Positions 38,252 to 47,654 of a DNA stretch of 64,000 bases are shown piece after piece. Under the pieces are notes generated by a model that searched no databases, was not told where the DNA came from, and saw only the letters and a program-made list of their open reading frames with translations. The position numbers were made by a program, and so were the translations under genes. Source of the stretch: Pseudomonadales bacterium. Its GTDB lineage: Bacteria; Pseudomonadota; Gammaproteobacteria; Pseudomonadales; UBA7239. The DNA lies in assembly GCA_028280345.1 (NCBI GenBank), contig JANQLY010000022.1:62001-126000 (forward strand), in the 5' to 3' direction. Positions within the stretch are counted from its first letter, which is position 1; every line of letters starts with the position of its first letter.

Positions 38252-39280
38252 TTGAAACTCAGTACCAACCTTGTCGTGGATTCCTTGCAGGATGTGGCCG
38301 AACCGGCACAAAAAATAGAAGCGATGGGCTTTGAATCCCTGTATATCTCCGAGCGTAAGCACGATCCGTTTATGCAACTGGCCGTGGCAGCAACGGCAAC
38401 AACGCGAATAAAGCTCGGTCCGGAAATTGCGCTGGCGTTTCCGCGCAACCCGATGGTGCTGGCCTATACCTCCTGGGACTTGCAACATGCATCCAATGGG
38501 CGTTTTGTACTTGGGCTCGGCACTCAGGTAAAGGCCCACAATGAACGGCGCTTTGGGCTGGAATGGAAATCTCCGGGGCCGAAACTGCGTGAATATATTC
38601 TCGCCATTCGCGCCATCTGGGATTGTTTTCAAAATGGCACAACGCTAAATTTTCAGGGCGATTTTTTCTCATTTGATCTTATGACGCCGATGTTTAACCC
38701 AGGGCCGCTGGAGGTTCCTGCGCCGCCGATCTATGTCGGAGCGGTTAACCCGTGGAACTGTCGCATGGCAGGTGAAGTTGCAGACGGCTTTCACTGCCAC
38801 GGTTTTCATACCGCAAAAACACTGAAAGAAAATGTGATTGATAATATCGAACAGGGTTTACAAAAAGGCGGGCGCAAACGCAGAGACTTTTCGATTACTG
38901 CGCCGGTGATGGCTGTGATGGGGGATACGGATGAAGAAATTGATGCGATGCGCGAGCGGGTACGCGGCATGATTGGCTTTTATGGTTCCACGAGTTATTA
39001 CAAAAGCATGTTTGAAGCACACGACTGGGAAGATACATTTATTCGTCTGCGTGATAAATCCCGCAATAACCAATGGGACAGTATGGCGGAAGAAATTACC
39101 GATGAGATGCTCGATGAATTTGCCGTGACTGGCAGCTATGAAGAAATACCAGCACTATTGCAGGAGAAATATGGCGATATGCTCGACGAGGTACTGATCT
39201 ATTTTGGTGAACCTGAAAAAGGTGACCCGGAAACCTGGCAGCGGTTAATCACGGCGTTTAAGGAACACGACCGGCAATAA
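38252..39280 (+). CDS. LLM-class (luciferase-like, F420-type) oxidoreductase
   Basis: 342 residues with a TIM-barrel LLM pattern: MKLSTNLVVDSLQD, LGPEIALAFPRNPMVLAYTSWDLQ, then RFVLGLGTQVKAHNERRFG and PPIYVGAVNP. This subfamily is often annotated F420-dependent; whether F420 or FMN is used cannot be told here. The start is TTG 38252 with CAGGAG 7-10 nt upstream, which decides it. An acyltransferase-3 gene follows 15 nt later. Confidence 0.8.
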   Translation: MKLSTNLVVDSLQDVAEPAQKIEAMGFESLYISERKHDPFMQLAVAATATTRIKLGPEIALAFPRNPMVLAYTSWDLQHASNGRFVLGLGTQVKAHNERRFGLEWKSPGPKLREYILAIRAIWDCFQNGTTLNFQGDFFSFDLMTPMFNPGPLEVPAPPIYVGAVNPWNCRMAGEVADGFHCHGFHTAKTLKENVIDNIEQGLQKGGRKRRDFSITAPVMAVMGDTDEEIDAMRERVRGMIGFYGSTSYYKSMFEAHDWEDTFIRLRDKSRNNQWDSMAEEITDEMLDEFAVTGSYEEIPALLQEKYGDMLDEVLIYFGEPEKGDPETWQRLITAFKEHDRQ

Positions 39281-39295
39281 TATTGCGTTAATACC

Positions 39296-40432
39296 ATGAC
39301 ACAGCGCTACCATGCACTCGATAGTTTACGTGCAACAATGATGTTGCTCGGCATTGCTTTGCATGCGGGTATTAACTATATCCATACTGTATTGCCGATT
39401 TATTTTTTTAAAGATGAACGTCAGTCTGTAGTGATGGATATTCTGGTTTTTGTCATCCACACATTCAGAATGCCGACCTTCTTTGTGATGGCAGGTTTTT
39501 TTGCCGCGATGTTGTTGATAAGGCGTGGCAAGCAAGGGATGCTAATCAATCGTTGCAAGCGTATTGCGCTGCCGTTTGCTGTATTTTGGCCGGTAATGTT
39601 GGTGCTATATGGGCTGATCTTTTTATCCAGTATTCATCTGTTTGAATATGGGCATTGGGGAATCGAACTGGCGTTATCTGAAAAATATCTGGAAGGTAGT
39701 GAGCCGCCGCTGTCTACCATGCATCTATGGTTTCTCTATTATTTAATGTTGTTTTATCTACTGTTTATACCACTGTCATTTATTCTTGAGAAAATGCCCG
39801 CGTTGGGCAGCCTGTTTGATCGTGTTTTTAGATTTTTATTACATTCGCCTCTTGGTGTTATTGTGCTGACTGCTCCCATTGCCGTTGTCGGTTATTTTTA
39901 TGCGGATGGCTTGGTAGAAGTGGATGCTTTGTTTATACCCGACCCGGCACAGCTGCTTTACCACGGCATCTTTTTTGTCAGCGGTTGGTATCTATATAAA
40001 AACAGCGATTGCCTTGATTACTATCGCAGGCACTGGAAAACTTATACGCTGTTAGCGCTGGTAATGTTATTAATAACGCTGGTGGCTTTTGGGTTTCGTG
40101 AGCGGGGATATGCACAGGCACAATATGCGATAGCAGCTTTTAACAATCTTGCAACCTGGCTATGTGTTTTTGCCTTGATTGGCATATTTGAGCGTTTCTT
40201 TGCAAGCTATTCGCCGACGTGGCGTTATCTGACAGACTCTTCTTATTGGGTCTATTTGATCCATATTGTTTTTACTATGCTATTTGCGGTTGCCTTGATG
40301 GACATGGACTGGCCCGCAGAAGCCAAGTTTCTGGTGGTTTGTCTGCTGACATTAATTGTCTGCTATTCGTCCTACCATCTTCTGGTAAGACGCAGTTTTA
40401 TCGGCTTGTTACTGAATGGCAAAAAATACTAA
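39296..40432 (+). CDS. Acyltransferase-3 family membrane protein (OpgC-like)
   Basis: 378-residue polytopic protein opening RYHALDSLRATMMLLGIALHAG, which has the Arg and His of the acyltransferase-3 family, with about ten helices. Members O-acylate periplasmic glucans, LPS or exopolysaccharide. The acceptor is unknown. It is probably co-transcribed with the LLM gene. Confidence 0.8.
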   Translation: MTQRYHALDSLRATMMLLGIALHAGINYIHTVLPIYFFKDERQSVVMDILVFVIHTFRMPTFFVMAGFFAAMLLIRRGKQGMLINRCKRIALPFAVFWPVMLVLYGLIFLSSIHLFEYGHWGIELALSEKYLEGSEPPLSTMHLWFLYYLMLFYLLFIPLSFILEKMPALGSLFDRVFRFLLHSPLGVIVLTAPIAVVGYFYADGLVEVDALFIPDPAQLLYHGIFFVSGWYLYKNSDCLDYYRRHWKTYTLLALVMLLITLVAFGFRERGYAQAQYAIAAFNNLATWLCVFALIGIFERFFASYSPTWRYLTDSSYWVYLIHIVFTMLFAVALMDMDWPAEAKFLVVCLLTLIVCYSSYHLLVRRSFIGLLLNGKKY

Positions 40433-40436
40433 GTGA

Positions 40437-40520
40437 TTAAATATTAAAAATCATAAAAACCAGAATGCCAACCATTGCCAGTGTTAATGCGCCGAGAATT
40501 TTTTCGTCTTTTGAAGTCAT
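40437..40520 (-). CDS. Putative 27-residue single-pass membrane microprotein
   Basis: ATG 40520 is preceded by GAGGT at 7 nt. It encodes a charged start (MTSKDEK) and then one hydrophobic helix (about residues 8-27) ending ...FNI, followed by a stop. The layout (good ribosome-binding site, charged tip, one helix) is typical of bacterial membrane microproteins. It lies convergent with the acyltransferase gene, 5 nt from its stop. Confidence 0.45.
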   Translation of the reverse strand: MTSKDEKILGALTLAMVGILVFMIFNI

Positions 40521-40709
40521 TGCGCTACCTCTGCAAATTATCAGTATGTCGTTATCATCAGTTATTACCAGTGCTCATTCCGTAAGCGTTCAGTATTTAT
40601 TATGAGTTTTAATAATAACAAATAAAGATTTGATAGTTGCAATATTTTGCCTGTAGGTTGCAGTAAAAGATCAGTGGTTGATAAGCAACTATGACCGGCA
40701 CAGCTATGT
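40521..40709. other. Intergenic AT-rich stretch
   Basis: Holds the presumed promoter of the microprotein and the 3' end of the FG-GAP gene transcript. No clear promoter pair, terminator or ORF is seen. Confidence 0.3.
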
Positions 40710-42905
40710 TCAATTCACAGATTCTTTGTGTTGTTTAATTATTTGACCCTTATAGTTATCGTCCAGAGGTAACTGTTCCTGGCCGGTTTGAAATAACGGG
40801 CTTAGTGGTAGATAGTCGTCACCATCCGGGCTGCCATCATTATCAGAATCATTATCAAGCGGGTCTGAGCCATAGATAATCTCGCTATTATCATCGAAGC
40901 CATCTGCATCCGTATCTGAATCCAAAGGGTCTGTGCCATGCAGGGCTTCGTCTGTATCAGCAAGGCCATCATTATCGTCGTCACTATCCGCACTGTTAAT
41001 TATAAAATCCAGGTCACGGTCATTAAGCAGGTCAGAGCTGAAGTAAACTCTGACTGAGCCACTATGTGTGGTTTCCTGATTACGATGTCCATCGCCTGTT
41101 GCGCCGGTTATAAAGTCGGGGTGGCCATCGCCGTCAATATCATCCACTATATCAACAGAGTAACCTAGCTCAACCAGGCCGTTACTACCATTCAATTGAT
41201 AAAGTAGACGAGCATCGAGTCCACTATATATTCTGGCGCTACCAGCTTTGTCGCCAGCATCATCATCCCCATAAACACCGATAAAAAAGTCGTCATAACC
41301 GTCGGCATTTATATCACCGGCATTGCTGACATCACGGCCAAGGTAATCGCCGTAATCGCCATAGATAGAGTGAATAACAGAGCCATCGAAGCCACTATAA
41401 ACCCGTGCATATCCGAAACCGATATAAATAGAGCCGTTATAGCTGACTGGCGCACCGGCAATAAAGTCATCATAGCCATCATTATTAATGTCGCCAGCTG
41501 AACTAACTGAACTGCCTAACTGATCATCGGTGGTACCGTAAACTGAATACAGTAAACTACCATCAACACCGCTGTAGACAAAAACTGCGCCAGCGTCATC
41601 ACCATTGGTATTGTCGTTTGGTGCACCAACAATAAAATCGCTATAACCATCGGCATTAATATCACCGGCATGGCTGACGGCAATACCAAATAGCCCGTAA
41701 GTGGTATAACCATATATTTTGAATAGCAGATTGCCATTAACACCGCTGTGCACCTGTACCGCGCCACTGTCGTTTAGAGGGCCATCTGCATAATCAGAAC
41801 CGGCAATAAAATCATCGTAGCCATCACCGTTTATATCGCCAAGGTTGTCGAGAGAAATGCCAAGGCGGTCGTCGGCATTGCTTCCATACAGTGAGTACAT
41901 TACCGAGCCAGAAGCACCGCTAATAACCATTACCTTGCCAACATTATCGAGTGGCAGGTTATCAAAACCGCGCGAGCCGATTAAAAAATCATCATAGCCA
42001 TCGTTGTTAAGGTCGCCTGCATCGCTAACGGCGATACCCAGGCTATCCCCTTCATTGGCACCGTAAAAAGTATAGAGCAGCGCACCATTAGTTCCGTCAA
42101 TGACCTTTGCTTGACCACCGTAGCGTTCATTTAAATGATTCTTACGTGATCCAATAATAATGTCACCATAGCCATCACCGTTAACATCACCGGCACCACT
42201 GATAGCTTGTCCGATTTCTTCACGCGCCTCATCGCCATAGATGGTGTAGCGCCAGTAGGGGCGTTGATTTGCATCCAGAATTGCGTTGCCAGCCAGACTT
42301 TCTTCATAGTCGTTATAACCATCGCCATCGGTATCTGTGCTAAAAGGGTTCGATAGCAGTGTAAGCAACTCCGTGTCGTCATCAAGGGTATCGCTGTCGG
42401 TATCTCTCAACAGTGGGTCGGTGCCGTAAACATCGGTTTCGTCAGCATTAGTGAGACTGTCGCCATCCATATCATCATCACAGACATTGCCGAGAGTATC
42501 GTTGTCGGTATTCAGCTGGTCGGGGTTGGCAATATCGGGGCAGTTGTCATTATTGGTTTCAACGCTATCACCATCGACATCGGGCCCATGGGTGTCGCAG
42601 TAATCGCCGATGCCATTGCTGTCGGTGTCCCACTGGTTTGGGTTATAAATCGTTGGGCAATTGTCATTGCTGGCGCCACCATAGAGATCGGTTATTCCGC
42701 TACAGGCATTATCGGCATGAATCAGGCACAACCAGTCTTCACGTGCGCAGTAAGCAATAATATAGGCTTCTTCAGAATAGCCATCGCCATCGTCATCAGG
42801 AGAACAGTAGATCGGATACTGGTAGGGGTCAAAAAGCGCTGCAGCGGATAGGGGAGGGACCCCTGCCACGATGAACACAATAGAAATGAGTATTTGCCTT
42901 GTCAT
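40710..42905 (-). CDS. Exported FG-GAP / thrombospondin type-3 repeat protein
   Basis: 731 residues with a signal peptide (about 1-22). The N-terminal part has Asp-rich calcium repeats (DNCPDIANPDQLNTDND, DMDGDSLTNADE). Then come seven FG-GAP repeats of the form G-D-x-N-x-D-G-Y-x-D-F-I-x-G, spaced about 60 residues, forming an integrin-like propeller. More Asp-rich repeats follow at the C-terminus. There is no membrane anchor or sorting motif. Likely a calcium-dependent surface or secreted adhesion protein. ATG 42905 is chosen so that the signal peptide is N-terminal. Confidence 0.8.
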   Translation of the reverse strand: MTRQILISIVFIVAGVPPLSAAALFDPYQYPIYCSPDDDGDGYSEEAYIIAYCAREDWLCLIHADNACSGITDLYGGASNDNCPTIYNPNQWDTDSNGIGDYCDTHGPDVDGDSVETNNDNCPDIANPDQLNTDNDTLGNVCDDDMDGDSLTNADETDVYGTDPLLRDTDSDTLDDDTELLTLLSNPFSTDTDGDGYNDYEESLAGNAILDANQRPYWRYTIYGDEAREEIGQAISGAGDVNGDGYGDIIIGSRKNHLNERYGGQAKVIDGTNGALLYTFYGANEGDSLGIAVSDAGDLNNDGYDDFLIGSRGFDNLPLDNVGKVMVISGASGSVMYSLYGSNADDRLGISLDNLGDINGDGYDDFIAGSDYADGPLNDSGAVQVHSGVNGNLLFKIYGYTTYGLFGIAVSHAGDINADGYSDFIVGAPNDNTNGDDAGAVFVYSGVDGSLLYSVYGTTDDQLGSSVSSAGDINNDGYDDFIAGAPVSYNGSIYIGFGYARVYSGFDGSVIHSIYGDYGDYLGRDVSNAGDINADGYDDFFIGVYGDDDAGDKAGSARIYSGLDARLLYQLNGSNGLVELGYSVDIVDDIDGDGHPDFITGATGDGHRNQETTHSGSVRVYFSSDLLNDRDLDFIINSADSDDDNDGLADTDEALHGTDPLDSDTDADGFDDNSEIIYGSDPLDNDSDNDGSPDGDDYLPLSPLFQTGQEQLPLDDNYKGQIIKQHKESVN

Positions 42906-43032
42906 TATTATTTCTTGTCTCTGTTGAAGCAATCTTATGTATATTTTGTGTATTTATAGCATAAAGCGGTGGCGGAGACGAATTGCCCTGGAGGGAGGTT
43001 GAAAGGAAAAGAGGCGATTGCTAGGCCTTGTT

Positions 43033-43052
43033 TATAAGCTATTGTTTTTAAA
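43033..43052 (+). promoter_or_regulatory. Putative operator box, copy 1
   Basis: TATAAGCTATTGTTTTTAAA, matching the box at 47603 in 19 of 20 bases, and located exactly 44 bp (ATTG to TTGACA) before the same type of promoter. It is centred near -77, fitting an activator or upstream repressor site. Confidence 0.55.
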
Positions 43053-43084
43053 AAGAAAATTGGCTCTCTCTCAGCTATCTCGCA

Positions 43085-43113
43085 TTGACAGCAAGCCCCT
43101 TGCCCCGTACTAT
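43085..43113 (+). promoter_or_regulatory. Sigma-70 promoter of the first catabolic operon
   Basis: TTGACA (43085-43090), 17-bp spacer, TACTAT (43108-43113). It drives the SDR gene whose ATG lies 93 bp downstream. Confidence 0.65.
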
Positions 43114-43206
43114 CGCAGCCCCTGTTTCGGGCTTTGTTACCACTATCTATCAAGGTCCGCTATCCGACACATTTTCATTATTTCGAGGACTATTGAGGAA
43201 ACAACC

Positions 43207-44088
43207 ATGGCAGATCTTTGCAAAGACCGTGTAGTAATCATAACTGGCTCAGGCGGAGGTCTTGGCCGCCAATATGCGCTGGCATTTGCCGCAGAGGGTG
43301 CCAAAGTTGTGGTCAATGATATTAATAAGGAAGCTGCCGAAGAAACCGTTGCACTCGTGAAAGAGGCAGGCGGTGAAGCGATTGCCAATACCTCCGATAT
43401 TACCAATTACGATGATTCCGCCAATGCAGTAAAAGAAGCGGTAGAAGCCTTCGGGGATTTACATGCAGTGGTTAACAATGCAGGTATTTGCCGCGACCGT
43501 ATGTTTGCTTCGTTGACAGAAGCGGACTGGGATGCAGTGGTTGCGGTACACCTCAAAGGTCACTTTTGTATTACCTCCCACGCGGTGGCGCATTGGCGTG
43601 CAAAAAGTAAAGCAGGTGAAGCAGTGGATGCGCGCATTATTAACACCTCTTCCGGTGCTGGCCTGCAAGGCTCTATTGGCCAATCCAACTACTCTGCGGC
43701 AAAAGGTGGTATTGCCTCACTAACGCTAGTGCAGGCAGCGGAACTTGGTCGCTACGGTATTACTTCCAACGGTATTGCACCGGCGGCACGTACTGGCATG
43801 ACTGAAGATGTGTTTGCTGACATGATGAAGAAACCCGAAGACGGTAGCTTTGACTACTATGATCCGGCCAATGTGGCTCCGCTGGTGGTATGGCTCGGTT
43901 CGGCAGATTCCGCTAAAGTGACCGGTCGTATCTTTGAAGCGGAAGGCGGCAAGATTTCCATTGCTGATGGCTGGCGTACGACAGAAGGTGTCGACAAGAA
44001 AGCTAAATGGGAGCCGGCGGAAATTACTGCGGCGATGGATGAGTTGTTGGGCAAGGAAGTGCCTGCTCAAAAAGTTTATGGCGCCTAA
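43207..44088 (+). CDS. SDR-family 3-hydroxyacyl-CoA dehydrogenase-like protein
   Basis: 293 residues. The cofactor motif is ITGSGGGLGRQYALAFAAEG, the catalytic residues lie in NTSSGAGLQGS and NYSAAKGGI (Tyr-x3-Lys). The C-terminal tail of about 40 residues is typical of SDRs related to the dehydrogenase part of peroxisomal multifunctional enzyme 2. It likely oxidises a 3-hydroxyacyl-CoA in the pathway encoded here. ATG 43207 follows GAGGAAACAACC; the open frame upstream to 43018 covers the promoter and is not used. Confidence 0.85.
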   Translation: MADLCKDRVVIITGSGGGLGRQYALAFAAEGAKVVVNDINKEAAEETVALVKEAGGEAIANTSDITNYDDSANAVKEAVEAFGDLHAVVNNAGICRDRMFASLTEADWDAVVAVHLKGHFCITSHAVAHWRAKSKAGEAVDARIINTSSGAGLQGSIGQSNYSAAKGGIASLTLVQAAELGRYGITSNGIAPAARTGMTEDVFADMMKKPEDGSFDYYDPANVAPLVVWLGSADSAKVTGRIFEAEGGKISIADGWRTTEGVDKKAKWEPAEITAAMDELLGKEVPAQKVYGA

Positions 44089-44102
44089 AGGGCCATTGCG
44101 CC

Positions 44103-44188
44103 CTCTAGCGTCGTTTCAAAACTTTTTTATATTGGTCACTTACTATTTGTAAGCTCCCGCAATAAAAAAGTTTCGGGCCTCGCTAGAG
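44103..44188. repeat. Palindromic element A
   Basis: Nested inverted repeats: CTCTAGCG (44103) with CGCTAGAG (44181), AAACTTTTTTAT (44119) with ATAAAAAAGTTT (44162), and a central CTTAC/GTAAG stem. The core (GGTCAC, then GTAAGCTCCC) is shared with element B at 50361-50448. It may end transcription of the SDR gene. Confidence 0.6.
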
Positions 44189-44248
44189 AACACACTGCCT
44201 CCTTTAGGTAATCTGAAAAATAGTTTTAAGAACCAGAGAGATTAGATA

Positions 44249-45394
44249 GTGGAATTTGCATTTACTGAAGAACAGCAAATGATTCAGGAAACCGCAGAAA
44301 GTTTTCTGCGGGATAACTCCACCTCGGAAGCGATTCGCAAGGCGATGGACACAGAGAGCGGCTACGACGCTGAACTGTGGCAGCGCATTTGCAGTGAGTT
44401 GTATTTTCAGGCCATCACTATTCCCGAAGCCCACGGTGGTATGGGGCTCGGTTATGTAGAACTGGTTGCGGTACTGGAGCAGATGGGTCGCTATTTACTA
44501 TGTGCACCGTTTTACTCCACGGTGTGTCTCGCTACCAATGCCTTATTAGTTGCTGGCAACGAACAACAACAGGCAACGTGGTTTGCCAAAGTACTTGAAG
44601 GTGCTACGGGAACATTAGCCCTGAATAACAGTGGTAAACTAAGTGCAGATTCAATCAACGTCAGTTACAAAAAAGATGGTGATAGCTATGTGCTTAACGG
44701 TGATTATCGTTATGTGATTGATGGTCACACCGCTGACTTTATTGTCGCTGCGGCCAAAGAAGAAGGCGGTGATAATGTTGCATTGTTTGTTTTGTCAGCG
44801 GATAGCGCAGGGCTTGAACGCGCATGGTTGCCGACCATGGATCAAACCCGCAAGCAGGCCACACTGACGTTAACTAATGTCACGGCCGGCACAGATGGCT
44901 TGATGCAAGAAAACGCCTGGGATGCTTTGCAAAAGATTTTGCAACTTGCAGCAATTGCCTGTGCCGCAGAACAGATGGGCGCGGCACAGCAGGTGCTCGA
45001 CTTAACCGTGGAGTACACCAAAGAACGTGTTCAGTTTAATCGCCCGGTAGCGAGCTTTCAGGCAGTCAAACACAAAGCGGCGGATATGATGTTAAAAGCG
45101 GAAGTAGCGCGCTCTGCTGTTTACTATGCGGCTTGTGTCGCAGATGACGCATTAAATGGTGGTGAGCTTGCTGACGAACTCGCGGAGGCGGCCAGTGTCG
45201 CCAAAGCCTGGTGCTCTGATGCATGTTTTCAAAATGCCGGTGATGCAATCCAGTTGCATGGTGGTGTTGGTTTTACCTGGGAGTACGATGTTCATTTGTA
45301 TTTTAAACGCGCAAAGGCCACTGAGATTTTTCTCGGTAATGCAGCCTGGCATCGCGAGCAGATTGCCAGTCTGTTGCTGGATGAAGCGGGTTAA
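44249..45394 (+). CDS. Acyl-CoA dehydrogenase subunit, lacks the usual catalytic Glu
   Basis: 381-residue FAD-type acyl-CoA dehydrogenase fold: N-terminal helical part, LNNSGKLS and central beta domain, then YTKERVQFNRPVASFQAVKHKAADM and QLHGGVGFTWEYDVHLYFKRAK. In the position where the general base lies (IYEGT in MCAD) it has IFLGN, and no FER block occurs in helix G. It is probably the non-catalytic partner of the next gene, 17 nt downstream, in an alpha2beta2 enzyme like those of steroid catabolism. The start is GTG 44249 with AGAGAG upstream. Confidence 0.85.
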   Translation: MEFAFTEEQQMIQETAESFLRDNSTSEAIRKAMDTESGYDAELWQRICSELYFQAITIPEAHGGMGLGYVELVAVLEQMGRYLLCAPFYSTVCLATNALLVAGNEQQQATWFAKVLEGATGTLALNNSGKLSADSINVSYKKDGDSYVLNGDYRYVIDGHTADFIVAAAKEEGGDNVALFVLSADSAGLERAWLPTMDQTRKQATLTLTNVTAGTDGLMQENAWDALQKILQLAAIACAAEQMGAAQQVLDLTVEYTKERVQFNRPVASFQAVKHKAADMMLKAEVARSAVYYAACVADDALNGGELADELAEAASVAKAWCSDACFQNAGDAIQLHGGVGFTWEYDVHLYFKRAKATEIFLGNAAWHREQIASLLLDEAG

Positions 45395-45411
45395 GCGGAG
45401 CGAACGTAGTT

Positions 45412-46614
45412 ATGAAATTAAGTTTTAGTACAGAAGACGAACAGTTCCGCGAAGAAATTGCCGGCTGGTTAAAAGACAATCTCACCGGCGAGTTTGAAAA
45501 ATTGAAATTCCGCGGCGGTCCTGGTGACGAACATATGTTCCCGGAAGAGCGTAAAGCCTGGGAACAAAAGCTGGCGCAAGGTGGCTGGACCTGCGTTGGC
45601 TGGCCGAAAGAATACGGCGGCCGCGGTTGCTCTATTGAACAGCAGGTGATCTTTTTTGAAGAGTATGCGCGCGCCGGTGCACCGGGTCGTATGGGTCATA
45701 TCGGTGAAGGGCTCACAGGTCCAACCCTGATTGCGTTTGGCAGTGAAGAGCACAAAAAGAAATACTTGCCGGGTATTGTTAAAGGTACGGAGTTTTGGTG
45801 TCAGGGGTATTCCGAGCCTGGCGCGGGTTCTGATCTCGCCAATGTAAAAACCAAAGCGCGTTTTGACGAAGCGAAAAACAAATGGATCATTAATGGACAG
45901 AAAGTCTGGACCTCACTTGCCCACGAATCCGAGTATGTGTTTGTGGTGGCACGCACAGATCCGGATTCGGTTGCGCATAAAGGTCTCGGTTTCTTCCTGA
46001 TGAAAATGGATCAGCCGGGCATTGAGGTGCGACCAATTGAACAAATTACCGGCACTTCCGAATTTAACGAAGTCTTCTTTGACGATGCAGAATGCGATGC
46101 CGATGATATTGTTGGTAAACCTGGCGAAGGTTGGGCCGTAGCGATGGGCCTGCTCGGTTTTGAGCGCGGCGTGTCGACACTTGGCCAACAGATGTTGTTT
46201 CAGAATGAACTCGATGAAGTTGTGCGTGTGGCAAAAGAAAATGGCGCGGCACAAGACCCGGTGATTCGCCAGCGTATTGCCGATGCCCATATCGGCTTAA
46301 AGATTATGCGTTATAACAGTATGCGCATGCTCTCCGGTGGTGAAGACGGTTCATTACAAAAAGAAGCGCTAATTTATAAGTTGTTCTGGGCGAGCTGGCA
46401 CCGTGACCTCGGTGAGCTGGCGATGGATGTGCTTGGACCTGAAGCAGAAGTACTTGAAAGTGGGCCTTACAATCTGTCACGGCTGCAGTCGATGTACCTG
46501 TTTGTTCGCTCCGATACGATTTATGGCGGTACCAACCAGATCCAGCGCAATATTATTGCTGAGCGTGGTTTGGGTATGCCGAAAGAGCCTAAGGTGGTTA
46601 TCAAGGCAGAATAG
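45412..46614 (+). CDS. Acyl-CoA dehydrogenase, predicted catalytic subunit
   Basis: 400 residues. YSEPGAGSDLAN (FAD/substrate loop), GLLGFERGV with Glu251, and SDTIYGGTNQIQRNIIAERGLGMPK at the C-terminus. The MCAD-type base is Gly here, but Glu251 sits where heterotetrameric steroid acyl-CoA dehydrogenases carry theirs. With the previous gene it would make an alpha,beta-unsaturated acyl-CoA from a bulky substrate. The pair sits in one operon with the SDR. Confidence 0.87.
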   Translation: MKLSFSTEDEQFREEIAGWLKDNLTGEFEKLKFRGGPGDEHMFPEERKAWEQKLAQGGWTCVGWPKEYGGRGCSIEQQVIFFEEYARAGAPGRMGHIGEGLTGPTLIAFGSEEHKKKYLPGIVKGTEFWCQGYSEPGAGSDLANVKTKARFDEAKNKWIINGQKVWTSLAHESEYVFVVARTDPDSVAHKGLGFFLMKMDQPGIEVRPIEQITGTSEFNEVFFDDAECDADDIVGKPGEGWAVAMGLLGFERGVSTLGQQMLFQNELDEVVRVAKENGAAQDPVIRQRIADAHIGLKIMRYNSMRMLSGGEDGSLQKEALIYKLFWASWHRDLGELAMDVLGPEAEVLESGPYNLSRLQSMYLFVRSDTIYGGTNQIQRNIIAERGLGMPKEPKVVIKAE

Positions 46615-46831
46615 ACTGTCATTGGAGTGACTATATCGATCAATGGTCGCTGGCAATACACAATTGCCAAATAGGAAAATATTTAATACTATCGCCTTAC
46701 CTGTTTGGCCGCAGGTAGTAGGTATTGGTATTTAAGCCAGAGATATAATTAGATTTTTTACAAAAAGTAGTAAAACTATAGAAAATACCGGTGATATTAA
46801 GCCGGTGCCAAAAGAGACAGAGAGGCAGGCT
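46615..46831. other. AT-rich intergenic region before the barrel gene
   Basis: Contains a small dyad ACCGG/CCGGT at about 46788-46807 just before the barrel-protein start and AT-rich sequence suitable for a promoter. No second gene is seen. Confidence 0.3.
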
Positions 46832-47572
46832 ATGGATCGCAGTTACAAACACAGCTCAGTGTGCTGGGCGCTTGTGGGTGGGTTAATGCTAACTACCCTG
46901 GCCTATAGTGAATATAGTGAAGCGAGTTCTGATGAAATCAGTTCTGCAGGGCAGGTTCGCGACTATATTCTTGAAGTGGGCGTTCACGCCAACCGGGTGC
47001 GCAGCTATTACAACTACGAAACCTATAACCCGGCGATTGACTATTATGTGAGCGATAAATATCCGGTAACGACTTCGGCCTGGGGTATCTCATTGGCACT
47101 GGGCAAGCAATACGGGGACTTCGGATTGATCGGACGTGTTGGCTATCAAATTTCACCAGACCACGACCGCGCCACGACATTCCAGGGAGTGGTCGGTCAA
47201 TCCTGGCAGTACTTCAATGAATTGCAGCGCAACGAAACACTCTACCTGGATTTCACTCCGAGCTGGCGTATCTCTGAGCAGTTCCAGCTGTTTGGCGTGC
47301 TTGGCTATGGCTGGACCAACTACGATTTCGAGGTTTATCGGGTCAAGCAGGACGGCACCGGGGAAATCCAGACACGCTATGCCTATTCCGAAACCCTCAA
47401 TGGTGTGCGTATCGGCGCGGGCCTGCGGCTCACGTTAACGGAGAATGTAGACCTAGGTTTTGAAGTGGTGCATCAGCAGGATGAAAAGTCCAGCCGCAAT
47501 CTTGGTGTGCCCTCGGTGCAGTACGAACCGGAGATCAATTACTACGGCATGTCCCTGATTATGGATCTGTAG
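46832..47572 (+). CDS. Outer-membrane beta-barrel protein
   Basis: 246 residues with a signal peptide (about 1-35) and then alternating aromatic/hydrophobic strands (DYILEVGVHANRV, WGISLALGKQYGDFGLIGRVGY, LNGVRIGAGLRLTL), ending in MSLIMDL. The fold resembles OmpA/OmpW-type eight-strand barrels. ATG 46832 follows AGAGGCAGGCT, an adequate ribosome-binding site. Inside the catabolic island it may help uptake of a hydrophobic substrate; this is an inference. Confidence 0.7.
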   Translation: MDRSYKHSSVCWALVGGLMLTTLAYSEYSEASSDEISSAGQVRDYILEVGVHANRVRSYYNYETYNPAIDYYVSDKYPVTTSAWGISLALGKQYGDFGLIGRVGYQISPDHDRATTFQGVVGQSWQYFNELQRNETLYLDFTPSWRISEQFQLFGVLGYGWTNYDFEVYRVKQDGTGEIQTRYAYSETLNGVRIGAGLRLTLTENVDLGFEVVHQQDEKSSRNLGVPSVQYEPEINYYGMSLIMDL

Positions 47573-47602
47573 CAAGGCGGCGGGAGAGCAACCGGGTTCC
47601 CA

Positions 47603-47622
47603 TATAAGTTATTGTTTTTAAA
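47603..47622 (+). promoter_or_regulatory. Putative operator box, copy 2
   Basis: TATAAGTTATTGTTTTTAAA, 19 of 20 bases identical to the box at 43033, with the same distance to the -35. Confidence 0.55.
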
Positions 47623-47654
47623 TAAATTTTTCTTTTTTCAGGCCCTTTTCACGA

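Noticed and set aside
43018..43206. 63-codon N-terminal extension of the SDR gene
   Set aside because: It would cover a consensus sigma-70 promoter, and the strong ribosome-binding site is at 43207.
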